The notes beneath the pieces were generated by a model, which had not been told where the DNA came from, searched no databases, and saw nothing but the letters and a program-made list of their open reading frames with translations. DNA of 64,000 nucleotides from Bacillota bacterium. Its GTDB lineage: Bacteria > Bacillota > Clostridia > Lachnospirales > Lachnospiraceae. Both the position numbers and the translations under genes were made by a program. Numbering within the stretch: the first letter of the stretch is position 1; every line of letters begins with the position of its first letter. Location: positions 62,001 through 126,000 of the forward strand of contig JAEZRJ010000078.1 of assembly GCA_023412855.1 (NCBI GenBank), given 5' to 3'. Below, piece by piece: positions 45,486-55,583 of the stretch.

Positions 45486-47015
45486 TTATGGCACAAAGAC
45501 ATTCCCATACATAGAAAACATGTTTTCTCCCTGCAAATAATACGGTATAAAGCGGTCAAAAAGACTGTAGGCAAAGGAAAGCATCACATATGCCATGATT
45601 CCCAGGCAAAGCACTTTACCAACACTTCTCATCCGAATCCGTTCAAGAACTATACACGCCTTTTGAACTCCTATTGTCACCAGATACATGAACGGAATCA
45701 AAACCGGCAGGATATACCTTCCCTGAGGCTGAAACTCCCATGTATAGGAATAATAAATGCTGAGTCCAATCGTTATCGCACCAAATAGGGTCATGCAAAC
45801 ATAAAAAGCTGCCATATCCTTTTTACCCGTATTACGATAAGACTCCCATATCGAAACTTCCTCCGTCAGATTCCTTCCGCCTTTCTCAAGGCCTTCACTT
45901 CTTCTTGCAAGTCTCTCCCCAATTGCCTTGACCGGCAATAGCGCCAGTACACAAGCTATTATCCACAGACGCTTATAAAATATATAAATCAACCCATGCG
46001 TAGGAATCAGCATCGGCCCGAACATCGCGATGAAACTGTCTCGGAGCAGGGTGATATATCCCGTATCGAACAACATCTCATTTAAGGGAATCCCCTCTTT
46101 CTGATAGGTAAAGCGTGTCAAGGGATTAAACTCCGCCGTAGCGGTCTCTATGGCGCATTCCAGACGTGCATTCATCGCTATAATATCTCCTCCGTAAAGA
46201 ATCGCATTGCGGATAAACCACCAACCGATACCGAGGAAGACAATAACGGATATAAGGCTTCCTTTTCGGAACATTTGCTGCCACTTTACCTTTAGCTTCC
46301 TTTTCCCGTCTCCGCCATCCTGCGCAGGCACCATGTATATAAAGCTTATGATAAAAATAAGTATCGCCGCCAAAATAATACCGTAAGCATTATAGTAGGA
46401 CATTGCACACAGTATAATTCCTGCCGCCAGCAGAAGACAGTCCTTCTTATCATAGCCCGTACGCTGTGCATGCATAAGAGCATAAAATATGATAGAGACC
46501 GATAGCATTGCCATAGAATCCGTATTGACATAGGAATGAATAAAGATATTCTGCGGCAGGAAAACCACCAACAGCGTAAAAGTCCACTGAATATACGGAT
46601 TCCTCCACGCCTCCTTAGAAATCAGGCGCACAAAATATGCCATTAGTACACCGAAACATACATTCACCATCCGCGCCGCAAGAAGAAGCACATATCCGTC
46701 AGCAGTAAACAGCGCCAAAAAGCGAAGCAGATATCCTTGTATAATATAAGTCAATATGGGTTGAAAAGCATACGAAGCCCCATAACCGTTTAATATTACC
46801 TCCGGGTCTCCGCCATAAGGCAGCCTTCCATGATTCCAAATGAAGTTCACCACCTTGAACCGGTTGATTTCATCCGGTGGATCTCCATAGGTCTGAAGCA
46901 TAGCAAAACAGGCAATCGCCGCGAACACGAGCAAATAAAAAACAATCTCTCCCGCCAGTTCCCACTTACCTTTATTCCCTTCCCGCCTAAATGTCAAACC
47001 TTTCATAAATCCCAT
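45486..47015 (-). CDS. Polytopic membrane protein, GT-C/GT39-like glycosyltransferase
   Basis: 509 residues with about eleven membrane segments. After the first segment (FYLLVFAAIACFAMLQT) comes GDPPDEINRFK, an acidic loop of the kind used by GT-C enzymes (ArnT, PMT, DUF2142 types) to bind polyprenyl-phosphate sugars. The following loop GGDPEVILNGYGASYAFQP is also typical. The C-terminal half is membrane helices with a short outer tail. Likely adds a side sugar outside the membrane from a polyprenyl-phosphate donor, such as one made by the GT2 at 50325-51266. Start either ATG 47015 or 47006; AGGAG precedes both. Confidence 0.75.
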   Translation of the reverse strand: MGFMKGLTFRREGNKGKWELAGEIVFYLLVFAAIACFAMLQTYGDPPDEINRFKVVNFIWNHGRLPYGGDPEVILNGYGASYAFQPILTYIIQGYLLRFLALFTADGYVLLLAARMVNVCFGVLMAYFVRLISKEAWRNPYIQWTFTLLVVFLPQNIFIHSYVNTDSMAMLSVSIIFYALMHAQRTGYDKKDCLLLAAGIILCAMSYYNAYGIILAAILIFIISFIYMVPAQDGGDGKRKLKVKWQQMFRKGSLISVIVFLGIGWWFIRNAILYGGDIIAMNARLECAIETATAEFNPLTRFTYQKEGIPLNEMLFDTGYITLLRDSFIAMFGPMLIPTHGLIYIFYKRLWIIACVLALLPVKAIGERLARRSEGLEKGGRNLTEEVSIWESYRNTGKKDMAAFYVCMTLFGAITIGLSIYYSYTWEFQPQGRYILPVLIPFMYLVTIGVQKACIVLERIRMRSVGKVLCLGIMAYVMLSFAYSLFDRFIPYYLQGENMFSMYGNVFVP

Positions 47016-47072
47016 TTCTCCTTCTGCTGCTATTCGGCTTGCGGCTCCATAGTAACAATTAATATATAAAAA

Positions 47073-48845
47073 TTATTTTTCATATAGATAAACTATATAA
47101 GGCGACTTCTCCTGCTCATATGACTTCACGAGCGTAAGTCCCAACGCCTCCGCGTTTCCAAGCTCAATCCGGGAAAAAATATACTTTCCCCCCAATTCCT
47201 TAAAAGCCTCGGTATCCATATATAAATCATAATCAGTTACATGTATTGTCTTTGTAGCACTTACTACGGAAGCATCCGTCCCGGAATACACATACACCCT
47301 TGCCCCCCAGTCGTCATAATAAATCCTGCTGGCTTCCACCCTTTCCAGCGCAGGAGCTATCACCTTGCGAAACTCTTCTTTATATTGCTGGGAATAAAAA
47401 CCCAGATAACCGTCCAGCGTAGCAATGCCATTATATTCTAATACCGCCGGATGAATTCCATATGCCACGGCCCATTCGCCGCCATAACCGATGTCCTCTT
47501 TGATTTCCGCAAATAATTCCGTAGAATAGAATTCCCCATAGGACATATCGTCGGCCACTTTTCCCTTGGCCAGCTCTAACGTCTTATTTTTGCAGGTGGC
47601 GTACCAATCGTTATACCTGCCGGGAGTCAGAAGGATAATGGCAATCGAAGCTAGTGCCAGCCCATTCGCAAGACCGCATGTCAGCCATTTCATCACATCT
47701 TTCTCCTTTATTTTGCCCAGAAGAGGCAAGCTCCGGCAATCATAAAGACGCTGTAACACCACAAAAAAAGACACATACCATAAAAACGGACTGAAAAATA
47801 CTGTCCTATTAAATTGAAATCCCTTGAGTGGCGGCAGAAGAGTTTCCACCAGCCTGCGAAAGCCACCCCAATTATAAATTCCATATATTATGCTGTTAAA
47901 TAAAATCACAAAGATAAGAAGGTTATAGCTGTCATGGAAAATCCCCCTCCAATTCTTGTCCTTCACATATTTACCGTTCAGATAAATAAAATATAAGATG
48001 CAGACAGGAAGTACCAGCTTCCCATGTACGCTTTCCGCATGGAACATGCCATTTTTCCACACATCACCAATCTGTCTCAGGACCTCTCCCGCCGTTAGAT
48101 CCGCCTCCACCATGGTAGAGCGAATCGTCTCTGTATCGCTAAAAAGCATTACGCCAAACAGCCGGTATTCAAAGGCCACATATCCTGCCCCAAGCACGAA
48201 AAGTGCTAGCAGTAAGGCTTTGGAAAGCTTTTTATCCCGAATGGCAAGCCAGATAACCGCAACGGTAAGATAAGCGAGAATAAAAAAGCCGAAATAAGAA
48301 AAATAAGACAAAAAGGGATAACAAAAAAGGGCCAGATACAACCAAACGGAAGGCTTTTTATATATCCTTCTCAGTAAGTAAATGACAAGCGGGATAGAGG
48401 TGAACGGAATTCCAAAAGCAGGAAACATGTTCAAGACCCCATAGGCAAAACCAAGCAGCGCTACAAGCGAACGATATTCCTTCCTCTTCTCTGCGTACCA
48501 GTCCCCCGCCAGCAGCCATACCGAAACCATCGCTATCACTATCTTAAGAAAATATCCCGTTATATACGCCGCGAAGGACGGCAGACACATAAACAGCACT
48601 GTATAAAGCGAAAGCTCCGAAGGGAGATTATCCCTGCTGATTCCCCCTAAAAAGGGAACTTCCACATTATGGGCAAAAAAGCTCCCCGTATTTTTCATCA
48701 TCTGGAACTGTGCCACGAACAGATCAAGATTATCATGCACCGCAATATAACTTTCTTCGCCAAAGAAAGCATAAACCCCGATCGATACTGCAAAAAAAGC
48801 TCCAATCAAAACCAAATACCAATAGTTAAACACCCTCTTAATCAT
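47073..48845 (-). CDS. DUF6044-like (YkoS-type) integral membrane protein
   Basis: 590 residues. Starts with a membrane segment (YWYLVLIGAFFAVSIGVYAFF) and then EESYIAVHDNLDLFVAQFQMM, an acidic outer loop like that of large membrane glycosyltransferases. About ten further segments follow, then a soluble C-terminal domain of 170 residues. Resembles the YkoS/DUF6044 family, thought to be glycan-related membrane proteins but without a settled function. ATG after AAGGATGATAG. The gene follows its neighbours on the same strand (58 bases to the GT-C-like gene, 72 to the next), suggesting an operon. Confidence 0.7.
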   Translation of the reverse strand: MIKRVFNYWYLVLIGAFFAVSIGVYAFFGEESYIAVHDNLDLFVAQFQMMKNTGSFFAHNVEVPFLGGISRDNLPSELSLYTVLFMCLPSFAAYITGYFLKIVIAMVSVWLLAGDWYAEKRKEYRSLVALLGFAYGVLNMFPAFGIPFTSIPLVIYLLRRIYKKPSVWLYLALFCYPFLSYFSYFGFFILAYLTVAVIWLAIRDKKLSKALLLALFVLGAGYVAFEYRLFGVMLFSDTETIRSTMVEADLTAGEVLRQIGDVWKNGMFHAESVHGKLVLPVCILYFIYLNGKYVKDKNWRGIFHDSYNLLIFVILFNSIIYGIYNWGGFRRLVETLLPPLKGFQFNRTVFFSPFLWYVSFFVVLQRLYDCRSLPLLGKIKEKDVMKWLTCGLANGLALASIAIILLTPGRYNDWYATCKNKTLELAKGKVADDMSYGEFYSTELFAEIKEDIGYGGEWAVAYGIHPAVLEYNGIATLDGYLGFYSQQYKEEFRKVIAPALERVEASRIYYDDWGARVYVYSGTDASVVSATKTIHVTDYDLYMDTEAFKELGGKYIFSRIELGNAEALGLTLVKSYEQEKSPYIVYLYEK

Positions 48846-48916
48846 CTATCATCCTTGCCCTTATTCATATTCAAATCGTGTTTCTTCAAAAGCCCCCAAT
48901 TTTACCGGAATACACC

Positions 48917-50341
48917 TTACTGCTTTCTCCTCTTCCAAGGAAGTAAATCATATGCCAACAGAGACAATGCTGTATAAAACAACCCCATATTATAAATCAT
49001 ATAGCGAGGCTGCGTAAATATCATGGCCCCTACCACAATAGAATTTACAATCACTCCGCCGATTACAATCTCTGCCATAGTCAGCGTACTGTCCGGCAAC
49101 CTCCACCTCTTTCGCCTTGCCTTCAGCTTGCTGCCTTCGCAAGAAGAATACGCGTACAAAAGAAGATAGAGCACATATGCCAAAACCGCATAAAAATTCA
49201 GATAAGTATTCACCCGTGCGATGGAATTAACAAAGCCCTTCCACGTATTTGCCAAAAAGACCTGAAGCAAATCACCCGTATCAAAGTGTACTCCTTGCGA
49301 AAGCAGCGTCTTTGCCATCGCATTACAATATACATCATATTGAAGTACCGCATCTATTTCCGAATATTCAAAATGCTCTGTAATATAGTCCTGAACCACC
49401 GGGTTGATGATACCATAACCTATGGCATCGTAGCTGTCCGCATAATGACTAGATAAATCCACCCATCCTTCAGGCGCATACATCTTACGAAGCCCCTGCT
49501 CGTTTGCCTGAGCAAGGATCTCCTCATATAGGCCGCGCACCGTCTCATCCTCGAACAAAGAAGCGTCCCCTTCCTTGGAGGTATAAATCAATGTGCACAG
49601 CATCCCCATAGAGTTGCCGGAATGCTCGATCCAAACGCCCCTGACACAATAGTTGTAAAAGCGGTCTGAAAGCTTGCTGGCGAAAAAAAGGCATACGGTC
49701 AGTCCCAGCAATAACAGCAGCTTTTTCATATTCCTCTTTTTTATGAGATAATATAGGATAAATACTGCTGCCATCAAAGCAAGTGAAATGAGCATCTGCT
49801 TGCGAAGATTAACGAGAAGCAAGGCAAAACATGCTGTCGCCGTCAGATTTCTCATCTTTTCTTCCATAATATATTTGTATAACTGAACGATAAAGAGTAC
49901 ATAGAGAGACAATCCAAGCCCTTCGGTCATAATGCTGTCGATATACGAAGAACCTCTGATTGCCACAAAGCGGCAGAGAAACGTTACACCGAACTGAAAG
50001 CATACGGACAAAAAAGCCAGCAGCCGGCTGCCTGCTTTATATTTTTTCACGGTAACAGCCAGCTTCCAAGCCGCATACGCTGCGAGGAGGCTTTGAATGA
50101 TCACCACGGGCATGAGATACCCTTCTTCGCCGAACAGGCTGCGAAATATCCATAGAAACGTAGGATACAAAGGCTCCCTCGTAATGTTCATAGTTGCATA
50201 GCTGGGAGAATCTGCGCACCACACCGGTCCGTCGTAAAACGGAAAAAAGAGATAGAAGCCCAAACATACGATGAGCAGGCCCATATCCCATTTTTCCAAA
50301 GAAGCTGTATATTTTTTTATTTTATTAATCCACATCATCAT
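48917..50341 (-). CDS. Polytopic membrane protein, putative GT-C glycosyltransferase
   Basis: 474 residues with about ten hydrophobic segments. Near the start: FYLFFPFYDGPVWCADSPSYATMNITREPLYPTFLW, with an Asp-rich outer loop after the first segment, consistent with GT-C enzymes. A long extracellular loop (about residues 240-350) and further helices follow. ATG-ATG-ATG start overlaps the end of the preceding GT2 gene by 17 bases, so the two are translationally linked: a polyprenyl-phosphate sugar synthase with a membrane transferase is a common pair. No named family can be assigned with confidence. Confidence 0.7.
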   Translation of the reverse strand: MMMWINKIKKYTASLEKWDMGLLIVCLGFYLFFPFYDGPVWCADSPSYATMNITREPLYPTFLWIFRSLFGEEGYLMPVVIIQSLLAAYAAWKLAVTVKKYKAGSRLLAFLSVCFQFGVTFLCRFVAIRGSSYIDSIMTEGLGLSLYVLFIVQLYKYIMEEKMRNLTATACFALLLVNLRKQMLISLALMAAVFILYYLIKKRNMKKLLLLLGLTVCLFFASKLSDRFYNYCVRGVWIEHSGNSMGMLCTLIYTSKEGDASLFEDETVRGLYEEILAQANEQGLRKMYAPEGWVDLSSHYADSYDAIGYGIINPVVQDYITEHFEYSEIDAVLQYDVYCNAMAKTLLSQGVHFDTGDLLQVFLANTWKGFVNSIARVNTYLNFYAVLAYVLYLLLYAYSSCEGSKLKARRKRWRLPDSTLTMAEIVIGGVIVNSIVVGAMIFTQPRYMIYNMGLFYTALSLLAYDLLPWKRRKQ

Positions 50342-51266
50342 TTTTTATCTTCCCCTGAATCATGTTCAAACGGAATTCGAAGTCCCTTCTGTTTTTCAGC
50401 GCCATATTGGATAGAATCATGCCGGAGAAAAAGGCCTGAACTGCCGCCAGCATGACGAAACAGCAAACAAACAGTGTAGGAAACTTATCCACCACCCCCG
50501 TTCTTATAAAAGCCACCAATATTGGGATGAAGAATACAGTAGCGATTACTGCAAGAATAAGCGCCAGCAAAGAAAAAAAGCCAAAAGGCTTGTAATCCTT
50601 ATACAGCCTTCCAATCGTTCCAAGCACTCTCATTCCGTCCGAGTAAGTATTCAACTTGGACTGGCTGCCCTCAGGCCTGTCCCTGTAATCTACAATTACA
50701 TTTTCAATTTGCATGTTGTTAAACACGGCGTGTATGGTCATCTCTGTCTCTATCTCAAAGCCCTTGGAAAGTACCGGAAAAGTCTTGACAAAGCCGTAGC
50801 TGAATGCTCGAAATCCCGTCATAATGTCTTTGATCTCACATCCGAACAGACGATTGATCGTGCCTCTTACAAGACTGTTTCCCAAATTGTGAAAAGGCCT
50901 TTTATTTTCAGTAAAATATGTGGAGGAAAGCCTGTCTCCCACCACCATATCCGCATGGTGTTCGAGCACCTTCTCCACCATCTCCGGAGCATATTCCATA
51001 GGATAGGTGTCATCTCCATCCACCATGACATAACACTGGGCATGGATTTCGCGGAACATCCTGCGGATCACATTCCCTTTTCCCTGCATATATTCATGCC
51101 GCACTACGGCCCCCGCCGCAGCCGCCAGTTCAACCGTACGATCCGTAGAATTGTTGTCATATACATAAACCACCGCTTCCGGCAGCGCCTTTTTCGTATC
51201 GGCCACTACCTTTGCAATCGTCTTTTCCTCATTGTAGCATGGTATCAAAACCGCAATTTTATCCAT
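50325..51266 (-). CDS. GT2 polyprenyl-phosphate sugar synthase (DPM1/GtrB-like) with two C-terminal membrane helices
   Basis: About 313 residues. Dolichol-phosphate-mannose-synthase-like GT2 domain (IAVLIPCYNEEKTIAKVV, YVYDNNSTDRTVELA, VDGDDTYPMEYAPEMV with DGDDT, DIMTGFRAFSYGFVKTFP, VDYRDRPEGSQSKLNT), then two membrane helices (FGFFSLLALILAVIATVFFIPILVAFI; TLFVCCFVMLAAVQAFFSGMIL). It would make an undecaprenyl-phosphate monosaccharide for the membrane transferases nearby. Start ATG 51266 (GGAGAG about 7 bases upstream), not the in-frame 51296. Its stop overlaps the next gene. Confidence 0.9.
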   Translation of the reverse strand: MDKIAVLIPCYNEEKTIAKVVADTKKALPEAVVYVYDNNSTDRTVELAAAAGAVVRHEYMQGKGNVIRRMFREIHAQCYVMVDGDDTYPMEYAPEMVEKVLEHHADMVVGDRLSSTYFTENKRPFHNLGNSLVRGTINRLFGCEIKDIMTGFRAFSYGFVKTFPVLSKGFEIETEMTIHAVFNNMQIENVIVDYRDRPEGSQSKLNTYSDGMRVLGTIGRLYKDYKPFGFFSLLALILAVIATVFFIPILVAFIRTGVVDKFPTLFVCCFVMLAAVQAFFSGMILSNMALKNRRDFEFRLNMIQGKIKNDDVD

Positions 51267-51298
51267 TTTAATTCTCTCCAGTTTCCTTCCAGTCATGT

Positions 51299-51325
51299 GT
51301 TACTGTTCAATTCGTTCTCAGTAAC
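51299..51325 (+). repeat. Minimal copy of the structured repeat (27-bp palindrome)
   Basis: GTTACTG (51299-51305) and CAGTAAC (51319-51325) around TTCAATTCGTTCT: only the first hairpin of the family. Located just upstream of the GT2 gene. Confidence 0.7.
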
Positions 51326-51389
51326 AATCACTTCCTTTATACTTTTTCTATTTTAGCAGAGTATCACATGCCCGTCTATCAAAATAACC

Positions 51390-52925
51390 TTAGAAGCCCT
51401 GATAGATAAACTCCGCCGCACTGTACCCCGGTCCATAATTTCCAAGCAATATGGTATAGAACAAAAGAGCATACCAGATAATCCACCGAACGGGAAGTTT
51501 CTTTTTCTCAATCCGCTCCCTGACACTTTCCTTCTGCTGCATAACAGATACCGCAAACAGAATGAGCAGAGATACTATCGCTATTGTAAATTCTATAAAA
51601 TCCAGCCCCAGCGTAAATACGGAGCCATCAAGCAATATTCCGGCATTCCATACGCTTACCGCTCCCTTTAGCATATGAAAGGCATCCGCCGCACTATCCG
51701 CCCGGAAGAACACGAAGCCGATGTTTACGAGGAAGAATGTGCGCAGCATACGCAGTACATCCACCCACCTTTTCTTCGGATCGATATGAAGCTTTTCCAT
51801 AAACTTATTAAAAAAAGGTGTCAGAAGCTCTCCCGATACGATGTAGAACCAGTGCAGCAGACCGGAACCAATGACGTACTTCCAATCCCCGCCATGCCAG
51901 ATTCCCACCGAAAACCAAAGCACGAACATTGCCAGAAAGGTCGTGAGCTGTTTTCCCCTCTTCTTACCGAACCGTTCTCTCATATTTTTGGAAAGACGGG
52001 TAAAGACTCCGGTACGAAGCAGCGGATAAAACACGTATTCCTTCATCCATACGCCTAGCGTGATATGCCATCTTCTCCAGTATTCAGAAATATTTTTTGC
52101 AAAAAAGGGAGTCTCGAAGTTTTCGGGAAGTTTTAGACCGAAAGTCTGAGACATTCCCAGAACGATATCCATACAACCGGAGAAATTAGTATAGAGCTGA
52201 AACGCATAACATACCGTAGCCAGCCATATGTATGCGCCGGGATAATCTCCGTAATTACCGTAAACCGTATCCACCACAAAGCGCATTCTCTCAGAAATTA
52301 CCAATGTCTTGAAAAATCCCCATACCATCCGCTGCAAACCGAAGGTCACTTCCCTATAGTTGAAGGGATGAGGTGTGAAGAACTGTTCTCCATCCTCCCG
52401 ATACCGCAGAATCGGTCCTGATAAAATAGAAGGAAAATACATGCCGTACAGCGCCGTTTTGAAAAAGTTCTTCTGAGGCACGGCAATTCCATTATACACG
52501 TCTATTACATAGCCGAGGATGGAAAAAGTATAAAAAGATATTCCAAGAGGTACCATAAACTTAAATCCGGTAAGTACCGCCTCCTCAGTTCCAAAAAGCC
52601 CTGCAATTCCATTTACCGTATTGACGCCGAAGTTCACATACTTAAGCATCACTAAAGAACCGACGAGCAGCAAGACCACGCCCGCCATAGCGGCTCTTTT
52701 TCTCTTCAGGCTATCCGTCCCGCTCATAATCCGTATACCCGTATATGCCGCAAGACATGCGCAGACCGGATACAAAATTAGTATGCCGTTTCCGGAGAGC
52801 AAATAATACGCGATACTGGATAAAAGCAAAAATACCCATTGCGTTTTTTGAGGAATCAGATAATATATAATTAATATACATGCATAAAAGCACAAAAAAT
52901 AAAAGGATGTAAACGTAGCTCCCAT
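51390..52925 (-). CDS. MBOAT family O-acyltransferase, second copy (next to ACP/FkbH)
   Basis: 511 residues, about eleven membrane segments. Conserved: YTNFSGCMDIVLGMSQTFG, EYWRRWHITLGVWMKEYVFYPLL and the active-site region FVLWFSVGIWHGGDWKYVIG with its His. Resembles DltB/AlgI. ATG follows AAAGGAT. Of the three MBOATs this one sits next to an acyl carrier protein and an FkbH-like enzyme, so a carrier-bound acyl group is its likely donor; the others have SGNH partners only. Confidence 0.9.
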   Translation of the reverse strand: MGATFTSFYFLCFYACILIIYYLIPQKTQWVFLLLSSIAYYLLSGNGILILYPVCACLAAYTGIRIMSGTDSLKRKRAAMAGVVLLLVGSLVMLKYVNFGVNTVNGIAGLFGTEEAVLTGFKFMVPLGISFYTFSILGYVIDVYNGIAVPQKNFFKTALYGMYFPSILSGPILRYREDGEQFFTPHPFNYREVTFGLQRMVWGFFKTLVISERMRFVVDTVYGNYGDYPGAYIWLATVCYAFQLYTNFSGCMDIVLGMSQTFGLKLPENFETPFFAKNISEYWRRWHITLGVWMKEYVFYPLLRTGVFTRLSKNMRERFGKKRGKQLTTFLAMFVLWFSVGIWHGGDWKYVIGSGLLHWFYIVSGELLTPFFNKFMEKLHIDPKKRWVDVLRMLRTFFLVNIGFVFFRADSAADAFHMLKGAVSVWNAGILLDGSVFTLGLDFIEFTIAIVSLLILFAVSVMQQKESVRERIEKKKLPVRWIIWYALLFYTILLGNYGPGYSAAEFIYQGF

Positions 52926-53027
52926 AAAAAAGAAATCCTTTCCGGGCTTGCAAGTGCAGTATCAATTGTTATCAGGAAGCCGAAGGCTGAATCGTAATAT
53001 CGAATATGAGGAGGACTCCAAAATACA

Positions 53028-53432
53028 ATGATAGATTTAAAAGTACACCATATCGGATATTTAGTGAAAAAAATAAATGCAGCAGTAGTACAGTTCCGGC
53101 AGCTGGGATATGTGCTCCGCCAGGATATCATCTATGACGATTACCGCAAGATCAATATTTGTTTTATGGAGAAGGATGGATACGTAGTAGAGCTTGTCTC
53201 TCCGGTCAGTTCCGACTCCGTCGTTGCCGGGCTTTTAAAAAAGTACAAAAATACACCTTATCATCTTTGCTACGAATCACACAACTTCGAAAACGATCTG
53301 GCATACCTTACCGAAAACGGATATACCGCCATCGATATGCCCACGCCAGCTCCTGCCCTGGAGAATATGCGCGTGACCTTTTTAATGAACGCGAGCCTCG
53401 GGATGATAGAGCTGTTGGAGATCCGCTCCTAA
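53028..53432 (+). CDS. VOC (glyoxalase/epimerase-like) family protein
   Basis: 134 residues. One vicinal-oxygen-chelate domain: KVHHIGYLVKKINAAVVQFRQLGY, then ICFMEKDGYVVELVSP and TPYHLCYESHNFENDLAYL, ending MIELLEI. His7 or His8, Glu near 57, His near 83 and Glu near 131 are likely metal ligands, as in methylmalonyl-CoA epimerase relatives. GAGGAGG precedes the ATG by about 11 bases. It is on the opposite strand to the surrounding FkbH-ACP-MBOAT genes but lies between them, a placement seen with acyl-modification genes. It may isomerise the acyl group; inferred. Confidence 0.82.
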   Translation: MIDLKVHHIGYLVKKINAAVVQFRQLGYVLRQDIIYDDYRKINICFMEKDGYVVELVSPVSSDSVVAGLLKKYKNTPYHLCYESHNFENDLAYLTENGYTAIDMPTPAPALENMRVTFLMNASLGMIELLEIRS

Positions 53433-53435
53433 CGC

Positions 53436-53487
53436 GTTACTATTCACTCCGTTCAAAGTAACTCACGATTTCTGCATTCAAATTCGC
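53436..53487 (+). repeat. Structured repeat, left-half copy I
   Basis: GTTACTATTCACTCCGTTCA then AAGTAACTCACGATTTCTGC, ending AAATTCGC directly against the ACP stop codon. Lacks the right half. Confidence 0.7.
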
Positions 53488-53727
53488 TTAAATCCGGCTG
53501 ATAATAATATCAGCCATTTCGCCCACATTCTTCATCGTGACCACTTGCCCCATGGTAAACTTCATACCGAATTCCTGCTCTACTGCAGCAATCAGATTGA
53601 TATGCTCCAGAGAATCCCAATCTTCGATATCCTCTGAGGTAGTCGTTTCATTCACTGTAATGGTTTCATCGTCAAATACGTCCTGAAACACTTCGCTTAA
53701 AGTCTTAAATACTTCTTCTCTCGTCAT
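53488..53727 (-). CDS. Acyl carrier protein
   Basis: About 79 residues. Helix-rich acidic ACP with EDWDSLEHINLIAAVEQEFG, where the Ser of DSL carries 4'-phosphopantetheine. ATG 53727 after AAGGAAGGAAATAATT; the longer frame to 53760 is not convincing. 80 bases downstream of the FkbH gene on the same strand. This is not the fatty-acid ACP by context (no fab genes nearby) but a dedicated carrier for the FkbH-MBOAT set. Confidence 0.9.
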   Translation of the reverse strand: MTREEVFKTLSEVFQDVFDDETITVNETTTSEDIEDWDSLEHINLIAAVEQEFGMKFTMGQVVTMKNVGEMADIIISRI

Positions 53728-53807
53728 AATTATTTCCTTCCTTTTCATGCAGTAGGCCACTTTGTGAGGGACTTGCTTTCACACCTTTCTGGCTTTCCGT
53801 TTATTTC

Positions 53808-55583
53808 CTATACTTCTATGACCTTATTCTTATTTTCATAGTTTTCGGGGATTTTATATTCCCATGTAGTATTCCCTTCGGAATCCTCTTCTATCTTGCT
53901 GAAGCCTTGTAAATCATAGAAGTTTTTTACCATTTGATTTTTTGCCGTGGGATAGTAATAGCCTAAAATCGTGTGAAGACCTTCCTTCTTGCACTCCTGC
54001 ACAAGACGGTCCATCATGGCATATTCCATATCTCTTTTCAGCACGCGGCAGCTCATAATCCACAATTCTATATGAAGTACTCCGCTTTCCTTCCGGCCAA
54101 TGACAACAGAAACTATTCCGTTATCTCCGAATTTATCCTCAAGTCTGCCATAAAGGGCGATGTGTTCTGCAGACGCTGCTGTCTGCTCGATTTCACTTTG
54201 GGTATATCTTTTGGTCGTCAAGTTGAATTGATTGCTTTTATTAGTAAGCTGGGCGATTCTCGACATGTACATCGGCTCGAAGGCCTTTATGGCTGCATGC
54301 ATGCTAAGAGAGCGGAGGTACTGCGCATAATCTGAGAATCCTGCCTGCTGTTTTTCACGGAGCAAATTGGCCTTGTACATTTCGTTTCTTTTTCTATCGT
54401 CCTGTGAAAGCCCCGTTACTTCGAAGAATCCGGAGCGATCAAGAATATGAATGTATTGTTCCGGTCTTCCTATGTCCGGCACGGCTACTCCCGGTACATC
54501 TACACTGACAATCTCCCTCTCCGCAGGATTATCGTCTACGAACACAAGGCTGTCCGGTAAAATATTCAGCTCCGAGGCAATCGCGTCTATATTCATGCTC
54601 TTCGGCTCCCAATTAGCCTTTATGAGAATAAAATCTTCGGGCTTCAAAATTCCTTCCGGGTGACTCAGGCCTGCAAGCGCATTCTCCTCTTCGTTCTTGG
54701 AACTCACATTGAGCATTACTCCGATTTCCTTCTGCGCTTTTATATATCCCTGGAACTCGGAATACACCTGTCCAATGGAAGTCTCCTGACCGATTTCCAA
54801 ATTCTCGGCACCGTCATCTCCCACAATGCCGCCCCACAACGTATTATCCAGATCCAATACCAGAGCCTTTTTATTTTTACCGAAAACAGACTTAATAATA
54901 TTGGATAAATTAAATGCGAACTCCGGAATCGCCTGCATGCACATGCAGTACTTATACATATGCCAGTAAAAAGGATCGGACCATCTGTCGAGGCCGTAAG
55001 CCGCCGCCATATAGTTTATATCGTTAATATAAAAATTTTCATGATTCTGTGCATAATCATAAAACCGCTCATTCAATCTCGTGATGAATCGGATACGTCC
55101 ATGGATATCGCTGGCATCCTTATTTCCCATCATGCGATAGAATGGATATTCGAAGTTATTCTGTATGATCGGGCAATGGTACGTATCTCTCAGCTTGTCC
55201 CACATACAAGAAAAATGTCCGTATTGTTCCGCTAACAGCTCTTCGACCTGCTCCTCGCTGTCGTCAATCTGCGGATATGCCGCAATGTTCCGGTTACTCG
55301 TATGAAAAAAGATGATATCCGGCGCAAAGGAAAAAAGCTCCTCGTTTCCGAACATAGCTTCCTGAAAATACTGCCCGTATTCCGATTCATAAAATTCCGG
55401 TTCAATTCCCTGATCCAAAAGAAACAGCTCCAGCATACGTACGATGTCATGGGTGGTGCTCCCGCCCAGTACCGCTATCCTTTTCTTAAGACGCGGCATA
55501 GATTTTTCCAAAAGCTCACGCTTCAGTTTCTTGGACTTTTTTAAAATATATTCACTATTAAAGGGATACTCCAATTCTTTCAC
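53808..55583 (-). CDS. FkbH-like HAD-IIIC family protein
   Basis: 591 residues. HAD domain near residue 240 with KALVLDLDNTLWGGIVGDDG (Asp-x-Asp nucleophile) and later LVFVDDNPAEREIV; the first 200 residues resemble an SGNH-type N-terminus (IAVLGGSTTHDIVRMLE). The C-terminal 150 residues look like an acetyltransferase fold (RVLKRDMEYAMMDRLVQECKKEGL). FkbH proteins load a glycolysis-derived three-carbon acid (D-1,3-bisphosphoglycerate) onto an ACP as glyceryl-ACP. Start GTG 55583 with AGGAG eight bases upstream; TTG at 55601 is inferior. Upstream of the ACP gene in the same direction. Confidence 0.88.
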   Translation of the reverse strand: MKELEYPFNSEYILKKSKKLKRELLEKSMPRLKKRIAVLGGSTTHDIVRMLELFLLDQGIEPEFYESEYGQYFQEAMFGNEELFSFAPDIIFFHTSNRNIAAYPQIDDSEEQVEELLAEQYGHFSCMWDKLRDTYHCPIIQNNFEYPFYRMMGNKDASDIHGRIRFITRLNERFYDYAQNHENFYINDINYMAAAYGLDRWSDPFYWHMYKYCMCMQAIPEFAFNLSNIIKSVFGKNKKALVLDLDNTLWGGIVGDDGAENLEIGQETSIGQVYSEFQGYIKAQKEIGVMLNVSSKNEEENALAGLSHPEGILKPEDFILIKANWEPKSMNIDAIASELNILPDSLVFVDDNPAEREIVSVDVPGVAVPDIGRPEQYIHILDRSGFFEVTGLSQDDRKRNEMYKANLLREKQQAGFSDYAQYLRSLSMHAAIKAFEPMYMSRIAQLTNKSNQFNLTTKRYTQSEIEQTAASAEHIALYGRLEDKFGDNGIVSVVIGRKESGVLHIELWIMSCRVLKRDMEYAMMDRLVQECKKEGLHTILGYYYPTAKNQMVKNFYDLQGFSKIEEDSEGNTTWEYKIPENYENKNKVIEV